From assembly GCF_019457595.1 (NCBI RefSeq), contig NZ_CP080419.1, positions 4,092,001-4,156,000 of the forward strand: a stretch of 64,000 nucleotides of DNA, written 5' to 3'. Numbering within the stretch: position 1 is the first letter of the stretch; each line of letters opens with the position of its first letter. Both the position numbers and the translations under genes were made by a program. Below the pieces are notes generated by a model, which saw only the letters and a program-made list of their open reading frames with translations, searched no databases and was not told the origin of the DNA. Below, one piece after another: positions 43,936-52,378 of this stretch. This DNA comes from Shewanella psychrotolerans (lineage in GTDB: Bacteria; Pseudomonadota; Gammaproteobacteria; Enterobacterales; Shewanellaceae).

Positions 43936-46900
43936 TAGATTACCTCCTGTTCGATAATGTCTAATTTAACCAACGCCTGTCCAAAATCCAGCCCATGAAC
44001 CTGTGCATGTAACTCTTGCCACAGTACGTGGGACGTAAACGGCCCCGTTATTTCATCAACTAAGGCAACGGCATCTAAATTGTTCTGTTGAAGTAATTCC
44101 TTTAACAACCGAATTTGCTCGTTAGCTGCCTGTGTATCTTGAGACAAATCATCGACTCCGCGACTTAAAACGACAGCCTCACTGGTAGCTTCAGATAGGT
44201 AGCTCATAAGCTGCTCAACACTAAGTTGTGCTAATAAGGCTAACTTAGCAGCCCAAGCCTCTATTTGCTGTGATTCTTGTGTTCCTTGCTTAAACTGTTT
44301 CTCCAAATAAGCCGCAAAATTAGCTAAGGATATTGCGCCAAAGTTACTCGCAAGGCCTTTAATTCCATGGCTATTGGCGGCCATCGCGACAGGATCTTGC
44401 GCTGCGATCGATGCTTTAAATTGCGAAAGTAGTTTGCCTATTTCAGACTCAAATCCTAATGCCATTTTCTCAAAAAATGACTTATTACCATCAAAACGTT
44501 TAAGTATCTGCTTATAATCTTCTAATAGCGGCGCATCCTCATCTGGCTCTTTGAACTCCGATACCTCAACGCTTTGTTCCAGTTCATAGACTGGTGCTAT
44601 CGAAAAATCAGTAGGCTCACGACCAACAAGATGCAAAATAGCAGGCACTAACTGTTGCATATCAATAGGCTTACCTATGTGATCATTCATGCCCGCAGCA
44701 ATACATTCGAGGCGGTCGGCATGTGAAGCATTAGCCGTCATAGCGAGGATAGGCAACAACTCAAAACGAGAATCAGCTCTAATACGACGAGTGGCTTCGA
44801 GTCCATCCATATCAGGCATCTGCACATCCATGATCACTATATCAAACGGCTGGCCGCTCTGGGTGACAGCGCCAACGCCCTCTCCGCCCCCTTCAGCCAA
44901 TACGACCTTGGCACCCTCTAATGTGAGGAGTTCATCGACAACTTGCCTATTCAGCTGATTATCCTCGACCACTAAGATGGTTAAGCCTTGTAAACGTTTG
45001 GGTGAACTTAATTTAACCGGCCGATCCATGACCTGCCCAGTGAGTACTTGGCTTATGGATTCGGCCAAGAGTTGTGAGGTCACAGGCTTAGTTAAAAAAT
45101 GGACAAATGGTGGACTAGAATCCTCATTCTCTAACATGACAACATCTTCCCCATAGGCGGTCAACATGATCACCGCAGGAACTTTACGTTGTTGAGCTTC
45201 AGCGGTATCTCGCAGCAGCTTGGCCGCATCAAGCCCGTTTAGCTCAGGCATGCTCCAATCCATAAGCACGATATCGAAAGGTTGTTGATCGCTTCCTTGC
45301 TGTTTACAACGCTCAATGGCTTCAGAACCGCTATACACGCACTCGACTAGACAGCCAAAATCGCTCAGGATTTTCCGTAGAATTTCAGTGGTAATCTGAT
45401 TATCATCTACCACGAGGACACGACAGCCTCGAATATCTATATTCGACGTTGCCGGCATAGGTAACGATTCCAACAGCAACTCAAACCAGAAGCAACTCCC
45501 CTCACCGACTCGGCTAGTAACCAATAACTCTCCGCCCATCAGTTCAACCAAACGTTTGCTGATCGCGAGTCCTAATCCAGTGCCACCAAAACGTCTCGAC
45601 GTTGAAGACTCTGCTTGTTCAAAACCAGTAAAGATACGCCCAAGCTGCTCTTCACTGATCCCGATACCTGTATCTGTAATAGCAAAGCGAAGTTTTATCT
45701 TGTCAGCTTCAGATTGAAGGCACTCAACATCCACGATAACTTGGCCACGATGAGTAAACTTAAGCGCATTCCCTGCCAAATTAATCAGAATTTGCTGCAA
45801 TCTAAGCTTATCAATAAGTAACCATGATGGAATAGCAGGATCGAGACTAAACATCACCTCGACATCTCGATTACCTAAGTTGCCTGATAACACCACCGCG
45901 AGATCACGCATCAGCATCTCAATCTCACAAGGTTGCAAATCCAGCTGTAACTTACCCGCCTCAATTTTGGAAAAATCGAGAATGTCATTTAATAAGCCCA
46001 ATAAAGATTTCGCTGCTACGTGGGTCTTAGTGATGTAATCGCGTTGCTGGGTAGACATTGAGGTGTGTTGCATTAACTGCAACATGCCAAGAACGGCATT
46101 CATTGGGGTACGGATTTCGTGGCTCATGTTAGCTAAAAATGCCGATTTGGCAGCACTCGCCTCATCAGCCTGTTTCTTCGCTTCTCGAAGAGTGGCCTCT
46201 AGTTCACGCTGTTCGGTAATATCGATATTGATACCAATAACCCGAAGAGCATTACCCTGTTTGTCTTTTTCAATCTCGGCACCCGCCTGAATGTAACGCT
46301 GCCCGCCCTCAGCCGTTAACACTCTAAATACTGGGTCATATTCGCCTTTGCCAGCGATAGCATCATTTAGCTTTTGCTCGGCCATAGCCATATCATCAGG
46401 ATGAAGTCGCATTAGCCAATGTTCGTAAGTCAGACCGTCTTGCCGCAGACTAAGAGGCAGCTCATAAATCGCAAACATGCGATCGTTCCACTCTAACGTA
46501 TTGTCTTGTACATTCCAGGTCCATATTCCCAGCTTAGCAACCTCTGCCGCCTTACTCAAATGGCTACTGGCCGTGATCAACGCCTCTCGCTGTTGCAAGG
46601 CCTGCGTAATATCAATAGCAATCCCGAGATATCCAATTAAGTTACCATTGTCATCGTACATAGCGGTAACAGACAAGGAGACTTGGCAATGAGAGCCATC
46701 TTTCCGCACATAGGTCCAATTACGCGTCTCAGGGCCTTGAGTTTTAGGCATATAAACAAACGTATCGAACCCCTCAATAGTAAGACCTGATTGCTGGGAC
46801 AATTCAAGCGAGCGCTCTTGAACCTCATCAGCTAGATGTAAGGGGGCAGGAGTAGAGATACCCACTAACTCTTTTGCATCGTAGCCAAGTAGGTTCTCTG

Positions 46901-48845
46901 CACCACGATTAAATAGTGTTATAACCCCATCATTATCAGTTGCAATGATCGAAATTTCAGATGCTGAATCAAGAACATAAGAAAGAAGTGAACCCAATTT
47001 ATTTTTTTCTATTTGAGCAAATTTACGTTCGCTAATATCGGTGCTCAGTGCAACAAAGCGTTCGACGCCGCCATCGTCATCCGTTATCGGGCCGATAACG
47101 GTATCGAACCAATGTATACGGCCTTGCTTGTCACGGTTACAAATTTCACCATGCCAAGATTGACCCGCTTTTATCTTCGCCCACATTGCTTTCCAGAATG
47201 CAGCATCATGCTCACCCGAAGACAGCAGAGAAGAGTTCTGGCCTACAAGTTGTTCGCGGGAGTAACCACTCATGCGACAAAAATAGTCATTTACCTCTAA
47301 AATGACACCATCAGCATCGGTTACCGAGTAGAGCAGTTGATCATTAATCGATTTAAGGAGCGCTTTATTTTCAGATACTGCTTGTTGCAACTCGATAGTT
47401 CTTTCGGCAACCTTCAGCTCTAAGCTTTCATTTAATTTTAAAATGCGCCTTTCCGCATCTTGCTGCAGAGTAATATCCCGAATGGTTTGACTTAACCCTT
47501 CAACATCTCCATGCTCATCGATAATGGGTACCGCGGTCATCGCCGTAGATAAGATCTGGCCATCTTGACTCTGGTGGTGTGAAATCTGATTTAATATCGT
47601 TTCGCCCGCAAACACTCGCTTAAACCAAGCCGTTTCAATCTCAACTTCTGTCGGAGGAACGATTAATTCGGTACTTAACAACCCAAGCACCTCTGACTCT
47701 TTGTAGCCAAACAGGAGCTCAGCGCCTCGATTCCAACTGGTAATACGACCTTCAAGGTCGTAACTAATGATGCCGTCTAGAGAATGCTCCAACATGCTAG
47801 CGCGTCTAGCCTGTTCAGCTAACACTTGCTGTTTACGCTGTAAATTCAAAGACCACATCATGACTAATGCCGCCAACAACACACTGAACATTACGCCATA
47901 TAAAAAAATTAAACTTGGCCGATTAAGGTGTAATCCAGTGATGAACTCAGGGTAAGCTATGACCTCAAACTGCCATTTTCGGCCAAAGATCTCCTCATTT
48001 ACTATGTGCTTAAAATGAGATAATGGTCGACTATCTGCCTCGTGAGTCTCAAAGAAGTTAATGGGATCATCAGCTTGAGTTACATCGATAAGATTTAGCT
48101 TGGTGGTTTGCAAAGTTAACTCTAACCCTGCTAACACTTCATTCGTTACCAGAGGCGCATAGCTCCAACCAAAGCCCTCCGCTTTTCGTGCTTCTATGGT
48201 TGAAGGTGTCGAACCACTGCGATAAATGGGCATCAAAATCAAAAAGGATTGTAGCGGCTTCCCCGTCACTTGCACTAAGGTAATCGGCCCAGTTAAACGC
48301 ACTTCCCCCGAAAGCAGTGCTGCAGTGGCGGCGTCTCGACGATGCTTTTCTGAACCTATATCGAGACCAACGGCTGAACGATTCCGCTCTACTGGCTCGA
48401 TATATTGGATAACATAACGCTCATCGTTGTGAGCACTTAGCTGGCGAATAGCAAAGTCAGGCCAACCATCTTGCTGTGCTTGCGCAATAAATGAGGGCTC
48501 CTCCTTAGGAGATACTCGGCGAATAAAACCAAAACCACGAGCACCAGGAAACTCTTTATCCACATCACGAGTTAAACTGTAACGAATAAAGGCCTCTCGC
48601 GTGACCTCATTTTCACCAGCGGTCACAATCATGCCTCGCGCACCGCGAAGACCATATTGATATAAGGTAATGCGCTCTAAGACATTATGGCTAATTTGCT
48701 CAGAAGCCGATTGGAGTGCTTTATTGATCTTGGTTGAATTATTGTCTCGGATCAACAGCGCCACAGCAGCACTAATGACTAAGCCAACCAGCAGTGTATA
48801 ACCACTCCACTTAGCGGCTTTCTTATATTCCAAAGACCAATTCAT
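43935..48845 (-). CDS. CHASE-PAS hybrid sensor histidine kinase with two receivers and Hpt
   Basis: This 1636-residue membrane kinase has a CHASE extracellular sensor domain between TM1 (about 15-32) and TM2 (about 308-330). Four PAS-type domains start near 350, 490, 615 and 760. HisKA follows (ANMSHEIRTPMNAVLGMLQL, His near 910), then HATPase with NLAGNALKFTHRG and FGGTGLGLAISKRL. REC1 carries Asp in VLMDWSMPELNG near 1194, and REC2 carries Asp in VIMDVQMPDMDG near 1336. A C-terminal Hpt domain has SHGIKGLASNFGA (His near 1492). All phosphorelay residues are present. The stop overlaps the GGDEF gene start. CHASE domains sense small molecules; the ligand is unknown. Confidence 0.95.
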   Translation of the reverse strand: MNWSLEYKKAAKWSGYTLLVGLVISAAVALLIRDNNSTKINKALQSASEQISHNVLERITLYQYGLRGARGMIVTAGENEVTREAFIRYSLTRDVDKEFPGARGFGFIRRVSPKEEPSFIAQAQQDGWPDFAIRQLSAHNDERYVIQYIEPVERNRSAVGLDIGSEKHRRDAATAALLSGEVRLTGPITLVQVTGKPLQSFLILMPIYRSGSTPSTIEARKAEGFGWSYAPLVTNEVLAGLELTLQTTKLNLIDVTQADDPINFFETHEADSRPLSHFKHIVNEEIFGRKWQFEVIAYPEFITGLHLNRPSLIFLYGVMFSVLLAALVMMWSLNLQRKQQVLAEQARRASMLEHSLDGIISYDLEGRITSWNRGAELLFGYKESEVLGLLSTELIVPPTEVEIETAWFKRVFAGETILNQISHHQSQDGQILSTAMTAVPIIDEHGDVEGLSQTIRDITLQQDAERRILKLNESLELKVAERTIELQQAVSENKALLKSINDQLLYSVTDADGVILEVNDYFCRMSGYSREQLVGQNSSLLSSGEHDAAFWKAMWAKIKAGQSWHGEICNRDKQGRIHWFDTVIGPITDDDGGVERFVALSTDISERKFAQIEKNKLGSLLSYVLDSASEISIIATDNDGVITLFNRGAENLLGYDAKELVGISTPAPLHLADEVQERSLELSQQSGLTIEGFDTFVYMPKTQGPETRNWTYVRKDGSHCQVSLSVTAMYDDNGNLIGYLGIAIDITQALQQREALITASSHLSKAAEVAKLGIWTWNVQDNTLEWNDRMFAIYELPLSLRQDGLTYEHWLMRLHPDDMAMAEQKLNDAIAGKGEYDPVFRVLTAEGGQRYIQAGAEIEKDKQGNALRVIGINIDITEQRELEATLREAKKQADEASAAKSAFLANMSHEIRTPMNAVLGMLQLMQHTSMSTQQRDYITKTHVAAKSLLGLLNDILDFSKIEAGKLQLDLQPCEIEMLMRDLAVVLSGNLGNRDVEVMFSLDPAIPSWLLIDKLRLQQILINLAGNALKFTHRGQVIVDVECLQSEADKIKLRFAITDTGIGISEEQLGRIFTGFEQAESSTSRRFGGTGLGLAISKRLVELMGGELLVTSRVGEGSCFWFELLLESLPMPATSNIDIRGCRVLVVDDNQITTEILRKILSDFGCLVECVYSGSEAIERCKQQGSDQQPFDIVLMDWSMPELNGLDAAKLLRDTAEAQQRKVPAVIMLTAYGEDVVMLENEDSSPPFVHFLTKPVTSQLLAESISQVLTGQVMDRPVKLSSPKRLQGLTILVVEDNQLNRQVVDELLTLEGAKVVLAEGGGEGVGAVTQSGQPFDIVIMDVQMPDMDGLEATRRIRADSRFELLPILAMTANASHADRLECIAAGMNDHIGKPIDMQQLVPAILHLVGREPTDFSIAPVYELEQSVEVSEFKEPDEDAPLLEDYKQILKRFDGNKSFFEKMALGFESEIGKLLSQFKASIAAQDPVAMAANSHGIKGLASNFGAISLANFAAYLEKQFKQGTQESQQIEAWAAKLALLAQLSVEQLMSYLSEATSEAVVLSRGVDDLSQDTQAANEQIRLLKELLQQNNLDAVALVDEITGPFTSHVLWQELHAQVHGLDFGQALVKLDIIEQEVI

Positions 48846-48864
48846 AAGAACCTAATAATTAAAA

Positions 48865-48882
48865 AATCATAGAGTTATGATT
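48865..48882. promoter_or_regulatory. Palindrome upstream of hybrid kinase gene
   Basis: AATCATA-GAGT-TATGATT is a perfect 7-bp inverted repeat with a 4-nt spacer, about 20 nt upstream of the kinase start codon. It has the form of a dimeric repressor or activator site; the factor is unknown. Confidence 0.3.
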
Positions 48883-48956
48883 CTGGACTAGTCAGCAGCA
48901 TTTCGCCAGTCGAATAACAGCCCTTCAAATTAATCCCCCTGACATCAGCCGCAATG

Positions 48957-49203
48957 AAAACAACTCAGGGCGCGCATCCATTCGCCTTGAGTTAGTTGCC
49001 AAAAACGCGCAGGGAACTGACCGAAAACGGTGGTATCCAATGTCAAAACGATTGCTCAAAGCATGAAACAGCAAGGCATGGTGGCTAAGGCTGCACAAGT
49101 TTAAGATGACCAATGACAGCAACCATCAATTAGCCGCAACCCCAACGTACTGGCGCGAAATTTTACCGCTACGGCCCCAAACCCAAAATGAGGGGGATTA
49201 GCA
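48957..49203 (+). pseudogene. Remnant of an IS3-family transposase (orfB)
   Basis: Piecing frames together gives NNSGRASIRLELVAKNA, then VKTIAQSMKQQGMVAKAA, then FKMTNDSNHQLAATP, then FTATAPNPK and a stop. This follows the order of IS3-type OrfB proteins (VNTVAKSMKxxGLxAKAARKFKxTTDSNHxLPVAPN, then FTATAPNQKWAGDIT). At least three frameshifts and a TGG-to-TGA change are present, and the catalytic DDE region is missing. It is inactive. Confidence 0.82.
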
Positions 49204-49282
49204 TACCCAATTTATTTCCGTTATTTGAGCAGCCAACATGATCGAAAAATATCACCTGAGCTAATCTCCACTAAGCACCTTC

Positions 49283-50029
49283 TCATTCCACCAAGAGCGA
49301 ATAGTCATCCAAAGCTTTATGCCCTCTTGCCGACAGAAAACTTAGCAAGGCTTCGGGGCTACGATTGAGTATGCGTTCAATCGGAAAATCAACCGTTTGA
49401 ATTAACTCAACGGCTTTATCAAACTCACCTAGACTAAACGCAATATGGGAATCAGAGCCCATCACCAATAACCCACCAGCCTCTTTTACCGCATTCACGA
49501 TTTCAGTGCAGTTATGGATGCTGCCCTTTCTAGAGGTTAAGAAGGAGGAATTATTTATCTCAAGGGCCACATGATGTTTAGCCGCTGCTTTAGCAACCCT
49601 TTTAATATCAATAGGGTAAGCGGGATTACCCGGATGACTGATAATATCGACGTCGCCACTCTCAATACAGTTGATTAATGCGTTTGTGTGCGCCTCTTTG
49701 GTTGAAGGTGGAAAAACCGGCTCATGAAAGCCTGCCAACACGATATCTAGCTCTCGTAAATAATCACCAAAGAAATCAATCTCGCCATCGACATTCTTAA
49801 TATTGGCTTCGATACCTCGTAGCACGCCAATACCATCAATAACCCTTGGCCAAACACGCATATTTACAAAGTGCCAAAAGTGGGGTGCATCAGCCATATC
49901 GGGACCATGATCGGTAATAGCGAATAACTTAATCCCTTTTGCTTTGGCGACAGCGAGGTAATCATGCAAGGTACTATAGGCGTGAGTTGAAGCGATTGTA
50001 TGTGCATGAACATCAACAAAAAATCTCAT
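49283..50029 (-). CDS. PHP-domain phosphatase (YcdX-like)
   Basis: The 248-residue protein is a PHP metal-dependent phosphoesterase. Metal-ligand motifs run through it: VDVHAHTIASTHAYST (near 6), AITDHGPDM (near 38), RGIEANI, GFHEPVF, DIISHPGNPAY and MGSDSHIAFSLG. Length and order match YcdX-type trinuclear zinc phosphatases. The substrate in vivo is not established. It stands alone between the IS remnant and the sensor-kinase pair. Confidence 0.92.
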   Translation of the reverse strand: MRFFVDVHAHTIASTHAYSTLHDYLAVAKAKGIKLFAITDHGPDMADAPHFWHFVNMRVWPRVIDGIGVLRGIEANIKNVDGEIDFFGDYLRELDIVLAGFHEPVFPPSTKEAHTNALINCIESGDVDIISHPGNPAYPIDIKRVAKAAAKHHVALEINNSSFLTSRKGSIHNCTEIVNAVKEAGGLLVMGSDSHIAFSLGEFDKAVELIQTVDFPIERILNRSPEALLSFLSARGHKALDDYSLLVE

Positions 50030-50239
50030 GACAATCTCGTTAGCTTAATCAGACAAGTGACCATAAAGTCTACTATGTTAAGCGAACTTTCTCCATACCG
50101 ACTTGAAAGACAAATCCCCCCAAATGGGCATCGTAATCGCTTATAAACAGGCTGTGTCGCTGAAAGCATAAACTGACAAATAAGAGTAACCCTTTCCAGC
50201 CCATGGTTATGGCATGTACTTTTATTACAAGTTTAAAGA

Positions 50240-51499
50240 TTACTGAAAAGTTATTAATGCTTCACACCCCGAAGTAGAGCGGTTACGAATTGAGAAGCTC
50301 CAATGATATCTGCGACATAAATCTTCAACGATGAGTAATCCTAACCCATGTCCATCTTGGTTAGGTGCTTCATTTAGACCCGAACCATTATCCCTAATAG
50401 CTAATGAGTCTGCGGATACTTCTAGGGTTATTGTTCCCTCCGAAGTTGCGGCGATTGCGTTCCTCAATAAGTTTCCTACCACAATGTTAAGCACGGCTGG
50501 CGCAGCTTTGCTCGATGGGCTTTGGAGGAAAGTCAGTTCAACATCGATATTTTTATCTTTTGCCTGAGCACTGTTGAGTTCAATGATGTTCTCAAATTCG
50601 TCTTTGCTTACCTTTCTTTCAACGGTTTCATCTTCACTACGTTCATAGCGCACAAGCCCTAACAATGCATCAACCATCGTGGTCATCTGTAACGTAGCTT
50701 CATTGATACGAACGACCTGTCTCTTTTGAAATTCTTCAGACACCTTTCGCTCTAACAATTTACTTGCGCCTTTCACTATGGTTAAGGGAGTTCTCAATTC
50801 ATGGCTAGCATAACGGGCAAACGCTTGTTCACGTTTTAACAAAGTATGAATGTCATGACGATATTGATTGAGCTGATCCGCTAAGATCTGAAATTCACTG
50901 GCACCACCTAGTGGAATATCAAACACATGGGCGCTATTGCCGCGTTGTTCGGTTAATTGCTCTATCAAATGATTAATGGGAGTTATCAGGCGTTGTGTTA
51001 AACGATTCAACAATAGTCCAAAGACAAGCAGTAGCCCAGCTATACTAGTGATCACTATGAGACTGGCATACACTGCTTCATATTCACCAAATTCAATTTG
51101 ATTGATATCAGATAGCAATATGACGGGTTTTCTTTCTCCGTTATTCGTGTAGTAACCAAAGTAAAGCATGAGTGATTCGGTTCCATATCCGACTTCACCA
51201 ACATAAGAATCTCTGCCTTCAAAGTACTTATGGTACCTTGAAGGAACCAAACTAATATCGTTATATGCACTAGTAAGAACGTCTATGGAAATCTCACCAT
51301 TTTCTCCATCCATAAATCGCTGTATTGCTTCATTCTTATCTATTTCTATTCGACGCTCGCCAACTTTATCTTCAGACCACTGTAAAGCTGCAAAAAAAAT
51401 CATATAGCTGACTAAACCCATCACAAGGGCGACAATCGTAAAAAAGATCGCTAACTGGCTTGTTAAAGTACGAGTGCTGGCAAAGTTAGCTTTTTTCAT
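50240..51499 (-). CDS. Sensor histidine kinase of envelope-lipid module
   Basis: The 419-residue kinase has TM1 (LAIFFTIVALVMGLVSYMIF), a periplasmic sensor of about 105 residues rich in Asp, Glu and Tyr, and TM2 (LIVITSIAGLLLVFGLLLNR). A HAMP linker is followed by the H-box RYASHELRTPLTIVKGASKLL, N-box VGNLLRNAIAATSEG and G2 DGHGLGLLIVEDL. Its start overlaps the upstream response-regulator stop by one base (TAATG). Acidic periplasmic sensors in such kinases often bind cations or cationic peptides; that is inference here. Confidence 0.92.
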   Translation of the reverse strand: MKKANFASTRTLTSQLAIFFTIVALVMGLVSYMIFFAALQWSEDKVGERRIEIDKNEAIQRFMDGENGEISIDVLTSAYNDISLVPSRYHKYFEGRDSYVGEVGYGTESLMLYFGYYTNNGERKPVILLSDINQIEFGEYEAVYASLIVITSIAGLLLVFGLLLNRLTQRLITPINHLIEQLTEQRGNSAHVFDIPLGGASEFQILADQLNQYRHDIHTLLKREQAFARYASHELRTPLTIVKGASKLLERKVSEEFQKRQVVRINEATLQMTTMVDALLGLVRYERSEDETVERKVSKDEFENIIELNSAQAKDKNIDVELTFLQSPSSKAAPAVLNIVVGNLLRNAIAATSEGTITLEVSADSLAIRDNGSGLNEAPNQDGHGLGLLIVEDLCRRYHWSFSIRNRSTSGCEALITFQ

Positions 51500-52173
51500 T
51501 ATACGTTCTCCAATCGAAAACCAACCTTGGGAACCGTAATCAACATGGCGGTAGCAAATGGCTTATCTAACTGGACTCGCAACTGATAGATATGACTGCG
51601 TAATATGTCGCTATTAGGTTCATTTTCTTGCCAAAGCATATTGATAATTTCATTGCGAGTGACAATGTCAGGAGCGCGTTGACAAAGTAGCTCTACAATT
51701 GAATACGTTGTGGGGTTTAACAGAAGCTTAATGCCGTCACGATAAGCTTGATGTGTTTTTTGATCTATCCGTAAACTACCAAACTCCAAGAATGTATCGG
51801 CTACGGTTCGTCTGTAGCGTTTTATCAATGCACTTAAACGTGCTTCTAAAATCTCAAGGTCAAAAGGTTTAGTTAAGTAATCATCAGCCCCATAATTGAA
51901 GCCATTTAACATATCATTCCGGCTATCCAATGCGGTTAACATCAGTACTGGAGTTTCATTCCCTGCCTCTCTAAGCTTCTCACAGACCGTTAAACCGTCC
52001 ATGCGTGGAAGCATAAGATCCAAGATGATGGCATCAAATTCGATTTCTAAAGCGAGTTTAAGACCGAGCTCTCCATTATCGGCATAATCAAGTTCAACTT
52101 CCTCACTTTCGAAGTAGTCAAACAAGATCCCGGCAACTTCCCTATTGTCTTCTACTATTAACACTTTGTTCAT
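51499..52173 (-). CDS. OmpR-family response regulator of envelope-lipid module
   Basis: This 224-residue regulator has a receiver with VLIVEDNREVAGILFDYF, phospho-acceptor Asp in IILDLMLPRMDGL (about residue 52) and Lys in DYLTKPFDLEIL. Its winged-helix output includes LLCQRAPDIVTRNEIINMLW and SHIYQLRVQLDKPF. It is co-translated with the kinase downstream and lies 205 nt after the LtaS-like gene. Likely targets are the neighbouring lipid genes; this is inferred from position. Confidence 0.93.
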   Translation of the reverse strand: MNKVLIVEDNREVAGILFDYFESEEVELDYADNGELGLKLALEIEFDAIILDLMLPRMDGLTVCEKLREAGNETPVLMLTALDSRNDMLNGFNYGADDYLTKPFDLEILEARLSALIKRYRRTVADTFLEFGSLRIDQKTHQAYRDGIKLLLNPTTYSIVELLCQRAPDIVTRNEIINMLWQENEPNSDILRSHIYQLRVQLDKPFATAMLITVPKVGFRLENV

Positions 52174-52378
52174 ATCAACTCGTTCTTTGTCTTATGCATA
52201 TCGGATGGTTATATGCTTAGCTCTCAGTGATCTTGATAGGCCTAAAATACTCACGCAGCTCATCATTACACGTGTAGATATTATGTATAGATAGGAATAG
52301 TCTTTTTAAACAATTTGACCCGAAGCTTTTGTTCGGATCATAAATGAATCACTATTTCAAAGGCCTTTATATTCACTA

